Counted from the first letter of the stretch, positions 18,382 through 27,392 are shown. The stretch is 64,000 bases of DNA from Gammaproteobacteria bacterium (GCA_009937505.1 JAACFJ010000009.1:1-64000), one strand, 5' to 3'. The notes: generated from the sequence alone by a model not told the origin. Numbers and translations: made by a program.

Positions 18382-19095
18382 ATGGGACGTTCGGACAGAA
18401 AACAGGCCGCCGCGAAATTCCGCCGTGCGATCGCGCGCAGCAACGAACTGCATGCCGATTATCTGGGCGACCCGGGCCTGTACGAGTCCTACGACCATTT
18501 CACTCGCTGGCAACTCAACTATATGCTGCCGTACTTCTCGGACCTCCTCGAGCCCGAAGGCTACGCAGAGGCTGTCGACTTCATCGTCAGCGACCTGGCG
18601 GGCGTCGGCGTCAGCGCCCGCGACCGCGATATCGAGCGCGCCACACCGGTCATTGTCAGGAGCCTGCCGACGCATGCACTCGAGACTGCCGCAGCCGCGG
18701 TTGAACTCAACGCACGAGCCCTCGAAATCAACCTCGGCATCTGCCGCGAACTATTGGTCGACGGCGAATTGCCGACGGATATCACCGAAAAAGACTACTT
18801 CATCGCCTGCCGCAAGGTGAGTTCGTACGACGAATGCATGGACCTCGTGCACCTGGCAACGGACCTCGGCGAGACACTGAAGAAACTGGCACGTGTTCCC
18901 CTGATCGGCGGACTGTTGCGAACGATGCGCAAGCCTGCGCATGCCGCCGGCTTCGGCGCGCTACAGGAATTTCTCGAGACCGGCTACCTTACCTTCCGCC
19001 GGATCTCGGATATCGACCGTTTCCTCGAGTTCCTGCGCCAGCGCATGGACCACGTGTTCGAGCGAGTTTACAACTCGCCGATTACGGGACAGTGA
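18382..19095 (+). CDS. FFLEE-motif family protein
   Basis: 237 residues, fully helical and without a signal peptide. The pattern AVDFIVSDLAG-G-SARDRDIERATPVIVRSLP, then YFIACRKV, then LLRTMRKPAHAAGFGALQEFLETGYLTFRRI matches what I know of the FFLEE-motif proteins, found in Beta- and Gammaproteobacteria and of unknown function. The FFL part is FIV here, and LQEFLETG is the best-conserved block. The stop TGA at 19093-19095 lies in GGGACAGTGAC, a remnant of the palindromic element (19086-19096), giving the ending TGQ. It stands alone between the propeller gene and a convergent membrane protein. Confidence 0.7.
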   Translation: MGRSDRKQAAAKFRRAIARSNELHADYLGDPGLYESYDHFTRWQLNYMLPYFSDLLEPEGYAEAVDFIVSDLAGVGVSARDRDIERATPVIVRSLPTHALETAAAAVELNARALEINLGICRELLVDGELPTDITEKDYFIACRKVSSYDECMDLVHLATDLGETLKKLARVPLIGGLLRTMRKPAHAAGFGALQEFLETGYLTFRRISDIDRFLEFLRQRMDHVFERVYNSPITGQ

Positions 19096-19096
19096 C
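19086..19096. repeat. Eroded remnant of the gene-end element
   Basis: Eleven bases, GGGACAGTGAC, match the outer arm of the palindromic element and hold the stop codon of the FFLEE gene. No matching second arm is seen downstream, so a chance match is possible, but the position and reading frame are the same as in the intact copies. Confidence 0.5.
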
Positions 19097-19137
19097 ACCG
19101 CTAAGACGGAGCTGTCGCCGCCGTCGAACTCGCCGAA

Positions 19138-19593
19138 TCAATCGTCATCGACTTCGAACTGACCCGTCAGCCTGCGCCAGACGTGCGACCAGCTCAGGCC
19201 AATGGCGAGCATGACGGACAGGATGATCAGGATAATCCAGGTGAACTCGGAGACCGAGTCGATGTCCAGAACGCCGAAGTCGACCAGCAGCCAGACGAGG
19301 CCACCAAAAAGCAGGGCTTCCAGAATCAGCCCGAAGGTGCCCATCGAACGTTGCGTAGCCGTCAGCAATATGACCCAGCCGATCAGGATGATGACGCCGA
19401 CGACAAAATGTTCCGGACCGAGCCCGCTATTGGAAAAGCCGTTCTGTAGCCAGTGTGCAAACGACCAGCCACTCGGGTTGTACGTTGCAAGAATCAGCAC
19501 GAGAGTGGCGGCGAGGCGAAGAAGGAACCCCGTCCAGTCGAATTCGGCCGTCGTTCGGCTTCCGGTTGCAGCCTTTTCATTCTTGTTATCCAT
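19138..19593 (-). CDS. DUF6524-like small membrane protein
   Basis: 151 residues with four transmembrane helices: FLLRLAATLVLILATYNPSG, HFVVGVIILIGWVILLTATQ, TFGLILEALLFGGLVWLLV and FTWIILIILSVMLAIGLSW. The combination FDWTGFLLRL, ATYNPSGWSFAHWL and an ATQRSMGT-like turn fits the DUF6524 family as I remember it. Function is unknown. The ATG at 19593 (MDNKNEK) is preferred over upstream in-frame codons because it directly precedes the cytoplasmic tail and first helix. It ends with an acidic tail (FEVDDD) and is convergent with the FFLEE gene. Confidence 0.72.
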   Translation of the reverse strand: MDNKNEKAATGSRTTAEFDWTGFLLRLAATLVLILATYNPSGWSFAHWLQNGFSNSGLGPEHFVVGVIILIGWVILLTATQRSMGTFGLILEALLFGGLVWLLVDFGVLDIDSVSEFTWIILIILSVMLAIGLSWSHVWRRLTGQFEVDDD

Positions 19594-19968
19594 GGTTCGC
19601 TTTTCTCGGGTTGGGTTGCTTTTATCGGGGCAGCCGATTAATCCTAGCGAATAATGTGCGTCGGTTGCCAGCCGTGGGGCGGGCGGCAACAACAGGCTGA
19701 CTATTTGGCAGGCCCTGTTCCCGGGCTCATTGTATTTGGTTACGGGCATTTGGATGTACTCATGCTGGCCAATTGAGCTTCGCGCGATCGCACCCCCGGC
19801 ATGCTCAGCGCAGTGCCGCGTCTCTGATATATTGTCGGGAAAACACCGGCAGACAAAAGAACAACAACATGGCTGAACTCCGCGACACGCGATCCGGCCT
19901 CAAAAGTTACCGCTCATGCGCGGGCTGGAGTCACACATTGCAATCGTGAGCAGAGGGCCCGAGTAATC
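19594..19968. other. 375-base intergenic region, possible gene remnant near its end
   Basis: No confident gene in most of this stretch. It must carry promoters for the divergent DUF6524-like and TAXI genes; TATATT at 19828-19833 is the best -10-like hexamer, without a convincing -35. The last 100 bases hold an ATG-led piece described separately. Confidence 0.5.
19869..19966 (+). pseudogene. Possible two-ended gene remnant before the TAXI gene
   Basis: An ATG at 19869 opens MAELRDTRSGLKSY; the frame then runs into a stop at 19949. In another frame the final part reads LPLMRGLESHIAIVSRGPE and ends in TAA at 19964-19966, three bases before the TAXI start, exactly where an upstream operon gene would end. 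This looks like the first and last codons of a lost gene joined out of frame. I do not recognise the family, and chance is a real alternative. Confidence 0.35.
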
Positions 19969-21288
19969 ATGGAAAAGTCCGCAACAGCATTACGGCAACG
20001 GCTGCGCGACATCGCGAGCACCTGGCTGCTCGCCATCGTGTTGCTGGTTGCGGCCCTCGTGGTGACCTATCAGTTTGTGGGCCCGGCGCCGCCACGGCAC
20101 ATTGTGCTCGCAACCGGGGAAGCGTCGGGCGCTTATCACCTGTATGGCCAGCGGCTCGCAGAGATTCTCGCCCGCGATGGCATTCACCTCGAGTTGCGGA
20201 CCACGGCAGGCTCGGTCGAGAACCTGGGCCTGGTCAGAGAGGGCGACGCCGTGGATCTGGCCTTTGTTCAGAGCGGCATCGCCGGGCCTGCGGATGCCGA
20301 GAGCGTCGCCGCAATCGGCACCATGTACCTGGAACCCCTATGGCTGTTTGCCAGGTCAGACCTGCTTCTCGACGACCTCGGCGATCTCGAAGGCAACCGT
20401 ATCGCCGTCGGCGCCAGGGGCAGTGGCACGCGGGCCGTGGTATTGACTCTTCTCGATGCGAACGGAGTCAGCGAGACCAACTCGCAGTTCGCCGAAATGC
20501 CGTCCGGTGATATGGCGAACGCGTTCAGTTCCGGCGACATCGACGCCGCCTTCGTCGTTGGCTCGCCGGCCGCCGCCGCCGTCACCGACCTCATCGAAGT
20601 ACCCGGCGTCACCCTGCAGGATATGCAGCGTGCCGCGGCGTATCCACGTCGGTATCCGTTTCTCTCGACGATCCTGTTACCGAGGGGCGTACTTGATTTC
20701 CAGGCGGACCGCCCTGCGCAAGATATACACACGATCGCCTTCGGCGCGATGCTGGTCGCGCGCGAGGATTTTCATCCGGCGCTGACCGACCTGTTGCTCG
20801 TTGCTGCCGGCGATGTCTTCGGCGGCCATGACCTGCTCGCCGACGCCGGGCAGTTTCCCACCCCGCAGTACGTCGACCTGCCGCTCAGCGAGGAGGCAGA
20901 GAGGCATTTTGACTACGGTCCACCGTTCCTTATGCGCTACCTGCCATTCTGGGCAGCCACGCTCGTCGATCGGCTGTGGATCATGCTTTTGCCGTTGATC
21001 GGTTTGAGTGTGCCGCTCGTGAAACTGGTTCCTCCGGCCTATCGCTGGCAGATCCGCCGCCGCTTGCTGCGCATCTACGCCGAGCTTGACGCGATCGACC
21101 CGCAACGGACGCCAGTTGGTGACGAGCAAGAGGTGCGTGAGCGCTTCCGGCAGCTCGATCGCCTCGAGAACGAGGCCACTATCCAGGGCGTGCCCCGCGG
21201 CTACACCGACGACGTGTACAAGCTGCGACGCGATATCGATCTCGTGCGGCGGCGTCTCGGCGCCGCCTCACCGGCGATCAAAAACTGA
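19969..21288 (+). CDS. TAXI-type TRAP solute-binding protein, membrane anchored
   Basis: 439 residues. An N-terminal transmembrane helix (TWLLAIVLLVAALVVTYQFVG) is followed by a TAXI solute-binding domain (IVLATGEASGAYHLYGQRLAEIL, TAGSVENLGLVREGDAVDLAFVQSG, GSGTRAVVLTLL, AFSSGDIDAAFVVGSP), then a second hydrophobic segment (LWIMLLPLIGLSVPLVKLVPP) and a charged coiled tail to the C-terminus. TAXI proteins normally feed a fused TRAP permease; none is nearby. With a double membrane anchor and cytoplasmic helical tail, it could instead act as a sensor or scaffold. The ligand is unknown. The DUF6265 gene follows after 8 bases. Confidence 0.85.
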   Translation: MEKSATALRQRLRDIASTWLLAIVLLVAALVVTYQFVGPAPPRHIVLATGEASGAYHLYGQRLAEILARDGIHLELRTTAGSVENLGLVREGDAVDLAFVQSGIAGPADAESVAAIGTMYLEPLWLFARSDLLLDDLGDLEGNRIAVGARGSGTRAVVLTLLDANGVSETNSQFAEMPSGDMANAFSSGDIDAAFVVGSPAAAAVTDLIEVPGVTLQDMQRAAAYPRRYPFLSTILLPRGVLDFQADRPAQDIHTIAFGAMLVAREDFHPALTDLLLVAAGDVFGGHDLLADAGQFPTPQYVDLPLSEEAERHFDYGPPFLMRYLPFWAATLVDRLWIMLLPLIGLSVPLVKLVPPAYRWQIRRRLLRIYAELDAIDPQRTPVGDEQEVRERFRQLDRLENEATIQGVPRGYTDDVYKLRRDIDLVRRRLGAASPAIKN

Positions 21289-21296
21289 CGGCCGCT

Positions 21297-21812
21297 ATGT
21301 TCGTGCGCTCGAGCCTCATCCTGCTGCTGTTGCCCGCAACGTTGTCGGCTGCCGAGCTGCAAACCGAACACACCTACCGGCTCGCCGACGGCGAGCAGCA
21401 TCCCGCAGCAACGCTCGATGATGCGAACTGGCTGGTCGGTTCGTGGGTAGGCACGGCTTTCGGTGAGCGCTTCGAGGAAGTCTGGAACCCACCCTCCGCC
21501 GGTTCGATGGTGGGCATGTTCAAGCTGTTCGGCGACGATGGCGTCGCCATGTACGAGCTGATGGTCATGACGGTCGAAGACGGCACGCTGAGCCTGAAGA
21601 TCCGGCACTTCAACCCGGACTTCACGGCCTGGGAGGACAAGACCGAGGACGTCACGTTGCAACTGGTGAAGAAGGAAGATAACGCATTGCATTTCGGGAT
21701 GGTCAGTTTCTACCGGCGCAACGATGACCGCATCGACGCCTATATCCTGTTCCGGGACGGGGACGAAGTTTTTGAGCGGTTGATCGCGTATGAGCGTCGT
21801 GAGTCTCCGTGA
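21297..21812 (+). CDS. DUF6265 family exported protein
   Basis: 171 residues with a signal peptide (SSLILLLLPATLSAAE). The mature part matches the DUF6265 pattern: LDDANWLVGSWVGTAFGERFEEVWNPPSAGSMVGMF followed by strands YELMVM-VEDGTLSLKIRHF. It is lipocalin-like in character. Function is unknown. It starts 8 bases after the TAXI stop, so it is probably co-transcribed with it. No clear ribosome binding site is seen, which suggests translational coupling. Confidence 0.8.
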   Translation: MFVRSSLILLLLPATLSAAELQTEHTYRLADGEQHPAATLDDANWLVGSWVGTAFGERFEEVWNPPSAGSMVGMFKLFGDDGVAMYELMVMTVEDGTLSLKIRHFNPDFTAWEDKTEDVTLQLVKKEDNALHFGMVSFYRRNDDRIDAYILFRDGDEVFERLIAYERRESP

Positions 21813-21933
21813 CCTTGCTGACGAAATAGCGGCCGACTGTCTGGTCAGTGCTGTTGTTCCCGGTGACCCGTCGCCAAGAAACGTCTTTGCGTGATGTGAA
21901 GAAGTCATATGCGGACTCGACAACGGTAATCTC

Positions 21934-22380
21934 ATGAAACGATTTCTCCCTGTCCTGGTCATTTTCGCAGCCGTCTACCTGTACCAGGAATTCGACAGCC
22001 CGGCGGATCAGGCGTATTCACAGCAGGTGCCGGCGGCTACCAGCACCGGACCCTCCGCCAGCATCGGCACCAGCACCGCCCTCGTCGACGGCCGCCAGGC
22101 AAAGGGTTCGGGTACCGTCGTGCGCGTGCTCGCGGACGATAACGACGGCAGCCGACATCAGCGTTTCATTCTGCGCCTTGCCAGCGGAAGGACGCTGCTG
22201 ATTGCGCACAACATTGACCTGGCACCGCGAATCAACGGGATTCGCGAGGGTGACGCCGTCCAGTTCTACGGCGAGTACCGCTCCAACTCCAGGGGCGGTG
22301 TAATCCACTGGACGCACCATGACCCTGCAGGTCGGCATCCGGACGGCTGGCTTCAGCATCAGGGCCGTGTTTACCAGTGA
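21934..22380 (+). CDS. DUF3465 family exported protein
   Basis: 148 residues. An N-terminal signal or anchor (FLPVLVIFAAVYLYQEF) is followed by an OB-like domain typical of DUF3465: GSGTVVRVLADDNDGSRHQRFILRL, LLIAHNIDLAPRI, GDAVQFYGEYR, and the terminal IHWTHHDPAGRHPDGWL then YQ. The family is small, exported and of unknown function; the conserved H-x-x-H-F/R and WTHHDP residues hint at nucleic-acid or metal binding. It stands alone between the TAXI/DUF6265 pair and the amidohydrolase. Confidence 0.85.
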   Translation: MKRFLPVLVIFAAVYLYQEFDSPADQAYSQQVPAATSTGPSASIGTSTALVDGRQAKGSGTVVRVLADDNDGSRHQRFILRLASGRTLLIAHNIDLAPRINGIREGDAVQFYGEYRSNSRGGVIHWTHHDPAGRHPDGWLQHQGRVYQ

Positions 22381-22471
22381 TCCTCGTTGCCGGAAGCGGA
22401 TCAACGGCAGCATAGCGACGCACACAGCGCCAGGACTGGAAAAAAAGCTCTACCCCTGTTCTCATGAAACC

Positions 22472-24220
22472 ATGAAGCTGCTCAAGACCCTTGCGTTGCT
22501 GGCCCTCGTGGCCGGTTGCGCCGAAGACCCCGGCGAGCCCGCCCAACCAGAGGACGCCGGCCTGATATTGATCAACGCCCGGGTGTATACGCTCGACTGG
22601 GACGAGCCGGGGCCGGATGGCACCGTGATGCCCGGTGCGCCCCGCGACGCGGGTGGCTGGCACCCGGATGGCCAGGCCATCGTAATCCGGGATGGTGAAA
22701 TCCTGTTCGTCGGCAGCAGCGTCGATGCGATGCAGTTCAAAGGCGACTCTACCCGGGTCGTCGACCTCGCTGGCGCCACGGTGATTCCGGGCCTGGTCGA
22801 TTCGCACACGCACGTCTTCGGCCTGGGCGCGCTGCTGGACCAGGTCAACCTCGTTGGCGTCGAGACCGAGGAAGAAGCGGTCGCGCTGATCGTCGAACGC
22901 GCGAAGTCCGTGCCGAAGGGCGGATGGATCGTCGGCCGCGGCTGGGACGAAGGCGCCTGGGCGAACCGCTACCCGGACAAGGCGCTGCTGACGGCGAAGG
23001 TTCCCGACCACCCTGTGTTCATGGACAGCCTGCACGGTTTCGCCGGCTGGGGTAACCAGATAGCGCTCGATGAAGCCGGCATCACCGCGGAATCGGTCGT
23101 GCCGGTCGGCGGGGAGATGCGTCTTGGCAGCGACGGCCAGCCGACCGGACTGTTCCTGAACCAGGCCGTCCAGATGCTGAGTTCCGCCGTTCCCGAACCG
23201 TCGCGGGCGACGCTTACGAAGCAACTCCTGCTCGGCCTCGAGCAAATGGCGGCCGACGGCTACACAGCGGTACATGACGCCGGCCTGGATTCGCAGCAGA
23301 TGAGCGTTCTCGAAGAACTCGAGGCACAGGGCAGATTGCCGATCCGCGTTTACGCCATGCTGTCATTGCGCGACGAGGAACTGATTCGCAAATGGATCGG
23401 GAAAGGTCCGGACACCGACACGGACAGCATGCTCGTTACCCGCACCGTCAAAGCCTATTACGATGGCGCGCTGGGTTCCCGTGGTGCGCGCCTGCTTTAC
23501 GATTACTCGGACAAGCCGGGGCACCGCGGCGTCAGCGGCGACGAATACGGCTTCAATGAGGCGCTGAATGCGGAGGCGATGAAAGCCGGGTTCCAGGTAG
23601 CGATCCATGCTATCGGCGACGCGGGTAATCGCGAGGCGCTCGACATACTGGAGGCCGTATTTGAAGAGGACCCTTCAACCGCGGCGAACCGTCATCGCAT
23701 CGAACACGCGCAGGTCATCAGTCCCGAGGATATTCCGCGCCTGGGCCGGCTGGGCATCATTGCGTCGATGGAGCCGCCGCATGCGATGGAAGACAAGGCC
23801 TGGGCCGAAGACCGTCTTGGGTCGGAGCGAATCCTCGGCGCCTATGCCTGGCGTTCGCTGCGCGAGACCGGCGCCCGGCTGACCTTCAATGCTGATAATC
23901 CCGGCTCCGACCACAACATCTTTTACGGCCTGCACTCGGCGATCACGCGGCAGGACAAAGATGGGCATCCCGAAGGTGGCTGGTACACGGAGCAGAGGGT
24001 GTCCGTTGAAGAAGCGGTGCGCGCGTACACGGCGTGGTCCGCCTACGCGAGTTTTCGGGAAGACGATACCGGCATCATCGAGCCCGGCCGGTGGGCGGAC
24101 CTGACGGTCATGAATATCGACCCGTTCGTCGTCGCCGATCAGCAGCCCGGCCGGCTCCTGGCGGGGCAAATTATCATGACGATCATCGGCGGCAACATCG
24201 TCTACGAAAGGGGACAGTGA
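22472..24220 (+). CDS. Amidohydrolase (YtcJ-like) lipoprotein
   Basis: 582 residues. It begins with a lipoprotein signal (LLKTLALLALVAGC, Cys at lipobox) and belongs to amidohydrolase family 3: LILINARVYTLD at the start, the metal-binding VDSHTHVFGLG, a central KAYYDGALGSRGARLL with the probable bridging Lys, IHAIGDAGN, and RIEHAQVI, followed by TFNADNPGSDHN with the catalytic Asp region. Members hydrolyse C-N bonds in cyclic amides or N-formyl compounds; the substrate is not known. The upstream in-frame codons (from 22319) overlap the DUF3465 gene and lack a signal, so the ATG at 22472 is used. The stop is inside a palindromic element (ending ERGQ). Confidence 0.88.
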   Translation: MKLLKTLALLALVAGCAEDPGEPAQPEDAGLILINARVYTLDWDEPGPDGTVMPGAPRDAGGWHPDGQAIVIRDGEILFVGSSVDAMQFKGDSTRVVDLAGATVIPGLVDSHTHVFGLGALLDQVNLVGVETEEEAVALIVERAKSVPKGGWIVGRGWDEGAWANRYPDKALLTAKVPDHPVFMDSLHGFAGWGNQIALDEAGITAESVVPVGGEMRLGSDGQPTGLFLNQAVQMLSSAVPEPSRATLTKQLLLGLEQMAADGYTAVHDAGLDSQQMSVLEELEAQGRLPIRVYAMLSLRDEELIRKWIGKGPDTDTDSMLVTRTVKAYYDGALGSRGARLLYDYSDKPGHRGVSGDEYGFNEALNAEAMKAGFQVAIHAIGDAGNREALDILEAVFEEDPSTAANRHRIEHAQVISPEDIPRLGRLGIIASMEPPHAMEDKAWAEDRLGSERILGAYAWRSLRETGARLTFNADNPGSDHNIFYGLHSAITRQDKDGHPEGGWYTEQRVSVEEAVRAYTAWSAYASFREDDTGIIEPGRWADLTVMNIDPFVVADQQPGRLLAGQIIMTIIGGNIVYERGQ

Positions 24221-24273
24221 CTTTAAGTGCCAGGCAAAGTCCGCCTTGCCTGGCACTTAAAGTCACTGTCCCC
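24210..24273. repeat. Palindromic gene-end element, copy 3
   Basis: Full-length palindrome of the TTTAAGTG subtype, with arms at 24210-24235 and 24248-24273 around a 12-base loop. It supplies the amidohydrolase stop codon (24218-24220) and ends 13 bases from the stop of the convergent small gene. Confidence 0.92.
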
Positions 24274-24286
24274 TAATTGGTACTGT

Positions 24287-24559
24287 CTAGTAGTAGATCT
24301 GGGTCGTGGTCCCGCAAAGCGACAGCTTGGGATACCAGTCGGGCATTGCCTGTGATGCTCGCACCATGTCGATCAGGACGAGCTTGGCGAGATTGACCAC
24401 GGCCTGGCCACGTTCCCCGCCGAGAACCGCGAGATCGGCGGAGGATTCCTGCATCCCGTAGGCTGTGACAACAAGCTTGTCGCCTCGAAAATAATACGCA
24501 CCCCGGTATCTCTCGTTTCCGAGATGCACCGAAACGATGCCGTCGGGTAGATTAATCAT
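24287..24559 (-). CDS. Hypothetical small protein
   Basis: 90 residues from the ATG at 24559 (MINLPDGIVSVHLGNERYRG); a GTG ten codons upstream (24589) is an alternative. It is a mixed alpha/beta protein without signal or membrane segment: GAYYFRGDKLVVTAYGMQESSADL, then a helix AVVNLAKLVLIDMVRASQ. I do not recognise the family. The stop TAG is 13 bases from a palindromic element that it shares with the convergent amidohydrolase gene. Confidence 0.6.
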   Translation of the reverse strand: MINLPDGIVSVHLGNERYRGAYYFRGDKLVVTAYGMQESSADLAVLGGERGQAVVNLAKLVLIDMVRASQAMPDWYPKLSLCGTTTQIYY

Positions 24560-24794
24560 GTCTGCGTTCCATCGTGTGTGTGTAGTCACCCCAAATTATC
24601 CGCAGCATGGACGTCTGCAGGTGGCGACTGTGACATAAGCAGGCGCTCGCACGACGACAGAAAGGGGACAAGCAACTGTCAAATATGGGATTTTTTGCCC
24701 TCCCGTACTTGCAGATCGGCGTTCCGGCACCATTTTTGATGGGCAAGGTGCCATAACGATCGTGGACGCCAGGATCGTTTTCGAGAGATAGCCT

Positions 24795-27326
24795 TTGACC
24801 GCGCTACTGCACGCCTACGACGAGCTGGTCCTGAAGCGACCTGCGATTACGTTGTTCGTGATTGCTCTCGTAGTGTCGTTTTTCGCGTATCACGCACCGG
24901 CATTCAGGCTTGACGCTTCCGCCGATTCGCTGGTGCTCGAAAACGACGAGGCACTGCAATACTACCGTTCAATCAGGGCGCGTTACGGCTCGGACGACTA
25001 CCTGATCGTCACTTACACACCGAACCAGGACCTTTTCAGTCCAGCCGTCCTGGACGATCTAAAGGCATTGCGCGACGAGATCGCGGCGATGGATAACGTC
25101 GAGTCCGTCATCAGCCTGCTGGACGTACCGCTCATCCAGAGCCCGCCGATCAGCCTCGCCGAACTGAGTGAGGAAGTACCGACGCTCGAGAGTCCGCGAA
25201 CCGACACCGCGCTGGCGAGAGAGGAATTTCTCTCAAGCCCGATGTATCGCAACCTGATCATCGGCGCGGATGGCCGGACCACGGCGATGCAGATCAACTT
25301 CCGTCGCGATGACACCTGGCATCGCTTGCTGAAGCAACGCAACGAGTTGCGAGAGAAGAACCTGAGCGGCGAACTGACCTCCGGGGAGCAGGCGACGCTT
25401 GGCGCCGTATCGGCACAGTTTGATGCCCATAGCCTGGTAATGCGGGACCAGCAGAGCGCTGATATCGCCGAGGTCCGGAGCATCATCGATCGTCATCGCG
25501 ACTCCGCCGAATTGCATCTTGGCGGCGTGCCGATGATCGTGTCCGACTCGATCGACTTCATCCGGCACGACCTGCTTACCTTCGGCATAGGCGTACTGTG
25601 CTTCCTGATCGTGATCCTGGCCGTGGCGTTCCGCAAACCGCGCTGGGTCGTCCTGCCCATGCTGGCATGCGCGGCAACCGGCATCATCATGGTCGGCTTC
25701 CTCGGATTCGCAGGTTGGCCGGTGACGGTCGTCTCATCCAACTTCATTTCGTTGCTGCTGATCCTGACGCTGTCACTTGCCATCCACCTGGTCGTCCGCT
25801 ATCGCGAACTGCACGAGGCATCACCCGATGCCGACCAGGGAGTGCTGGTCAGGGAGATGGTCCGCGCCAAGACCGTGCCGTGCCTGTATACCGCGATTAC
25901 GACGATGGTGGCTTTCGGTTCGCTGCTGTTCAGCGGGATTCGGCCGGTCATCGACTTCGGCTGGATGATGGCCACAGGCATCGTGGTCGCCTTCCTGCTG
26001 GTCTTTAGCCTGGTCCCTGCTGCCCTGATGTTCTTGAGCCCGGGGGAACCTCACCGGCGCAGGGACCTGACGGACAAGATCACCCACTTTTTCGCGCGGG
26101 AGATTCAGGCACACGGCGCAGCCATCCTGACGGCCTCGGGCGTGCTGGCGGTACTCAGCGTTGCAGGGATGACTTTTCTCACGGTCGAAAACCGCTTTAT
26201 CGATTACTTCAAGGAATCCACCGAGATCTACCGCGGCATGGAAATCATCGATCGGGAACTCGGCGGCACCACACCGCTGGACGTCATCGTCGATGCCCCC
26301 ACCGAGTTCTTCGAGCGCCAGGAAGAGATATGGGATGACCCGCTGCTCGCCGAGTTTGGGATGGATGATGCAGAGAGTGGCGGTATTACCGCGACCAGCT
26401 ACTGGTTCAACACGAGCAGGCTGCCGGACGTATCCGCAATGCACGAGTACCTGGATTCGCTGCCGGAGACCGGCAAGGTACTGTCCGTCGATACTGCAGT
26501 CGAAATGCTGCGGCAGATCGAGGAGGAGATCGTATCGGACAACTTCGAGCTGTCCGTCCTCTACAACAAGCTGCCGGACGAGATCCGGGAGATCCTGCTT
26601 CGCCCGTACATGTCCGAGGACGGCAACCAGGTCCGTTTCGCCATACGTGTCTTCGAGTCCGACCCCTCGCTGCAGCGCGAAGTCCTGATGCGGAATATCC
26701 GTCACCAGTTAACGGACGGATTCGGTTACGACGAAAGCCAGGTGCACCTCTCCGGAATGCTGGTGCTGTACAACAACATGCTGCAGAGCCTGTTCCGCTC
26801 CCAGATACTGACCATCGGGGTGGTGTTCCTCGCCATCCTGTTCATGTTTGCAGTCCTGTTCCGCAACCTGAAGATGGCCGCTATCGCGATCATCCCGAAC
26901 GTGTTCGCGGCCTTACTCGTTCTGGGGTTGATGGGTTGGCTCAGCGTGCCTCTCGACCTGATGACCATCACCGTCGCCGCCATAAGTATCGGCATCGCCG
27001 TTGACGACACGATCCATTACGTACACAGGTTTACCCGGGAATTCGACAAGGACCATGACTACTGGGCAGCGGTTGACCGCAGTCACGCGAGCATCGGCCG
27101 CGCCATGTACTACACGACAGTAACGGTAACGCTGGGATTTTCGATCCTCGCGCTGTCGAATTTCGTCCCGACCATCTATTTCGGCTTGCTGACAGGATTC
27201 GCCATGCTGGTCGCGCTACTGGCCGATCTGACATTGCTACCGCTGCTGATCGTGCGCTTCAAACCCCTCTCTCAAAAGGGGACAGTGACTTTAAGTGCCA
27301 GGCGTCGGGAATTAGGGGGACAGTGA
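24795..27326 (+). CDS. RND/MMPL superfamily exporter (HAE3 type)
   Basis: 843 residues from a TTG start after GAGAGATAG. It has twelve membrane helices in two halves, each with a large extracytoplasmic loop: helix 1 near residue 20, an SSD-like block LLILTLSLAIHLVVRYRELHE, and in the second half ISIGIAVDDTIHYVHRF, the HAE3 hallmark. Such exporters move lipids, hopanoids or hydrophobic compounds in the envelope. The C-terminus is altered: after LLIVRFKPLSQ the frame enters a composite palindromic element and reads KGTVTLSARRRELGGQ before the stop at 27324-27326, so about 16 residues are element-encoded. It is convergent with the formate dehydrogenase gene. Confidence 0.88.
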   Translation: MTALLHAYDELVLKRPAITLFVIALVVSFFAYHAPAFRLDASADSLVLENDEALQYYRSIRARYGSDDYLIVTYTPNQDLFSPAVLDDLKALRDEIAAMDNVESVISLLDVPLIQSPPISLAELSEEVPTLESPRTDTALAREEFLSSPMYRNLIIGADGRTTAMQINFRRDDTWHRLLKQRNELREKNLSGELTSGEQATLGAVSAQFDAHSLVMRDQQSADIAEVRSIIDRHRDSAELHLGGVPMIVSDSIDFIRHDLLTFGIGVLCFLIVILAVAFRKPRWVVLPMLACAATGIIMVGFLGFAGWPVTVVSSNFISLLLILTLSLAIHLVVRYRELHEASPDADQGVLVREMVRAKTVPCLYTAITTMVAFGSLLFSGIRPVIDFGWMMATGIVVAFLLVFSLVPAALMFLSPGEPHRRRDLTDKITHFFAREIQAHGAAILTASGVLAVLSVAGMTFLTVENRFIDYFKESTEIYRGMEIIDRELGGTTPLDVIVDAPTEFFERQEEIWDDPLLAEFGMDDAESGGITATSYWFNTSRLPDVSAMHEYLDSLPETGKVLSVDTAVEMLRQIEEEIVSDNFELSVLYNKLPDEIREILLRPYMSEDGNQVRFAIRVFESDPSLQREVLMRNIRHQLTDGFGYDESQVHLSGMLVLYNNMLQSLFRSQILTIGVVFLAILFMFAVLFRNLKMAAIAIIPNVFAALLVLGLMGWLSVPLDLMTITVAAISIGIAVDDTIHYVHRFTREFDKDHDYWAAVDRSHASIGRAMYYTTVTVTLGFSILALSNFVPTIYFGLLTGFAMLVALLADLTLLPLLIVRFKPLSQKGTVTLSARRRELGGQ

Positions 27327-27392
27327 CTCTTGGTGCCAGTCACTTCTGGTCCCTGTCACCCTTCTTGCCTGGCACTTAAAGTCACTGTCCCC
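27278..27392. repeat. Composite palindromic gene-end element, copy 4 (nested)
   Basis: The outer arms (27278-27303 and 27367-27392) are of the TTTAAGTG subtype. Between them lies a second left arm beginning at 27316 with a CTTGGTG centre, followed by a degraded partner (GTCCCTGTCACCC). One copy appears to have inserted into another. It contains the stops of both convergent genes: the HAE3 exporter at 27324-27326 and FdhA at 27382-27384. Confidence 0.9.

Noticed and set aside
21790..21894. 34-codon frame overlapping the end of the DUF6265 gene (MSVVSLRDLADEIAADCL...)
   Set aside because: Looks partly coding-like, but has no ribosome site or recognisable family; could be another gene remnant but unsupported.
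24655..24690. AAAGGGGACAAGCAACTGTC as a further element copy
   Set aside because: Only the first nine bases match an arm; there is no arm centre and no partner arm.
24740..24785. AACGATC ... GATCGTT as an operator before the HAE3 exporter
   Set aside because: A single 7-bp inverted repeat with no second copy or linked regulator; may be chance.
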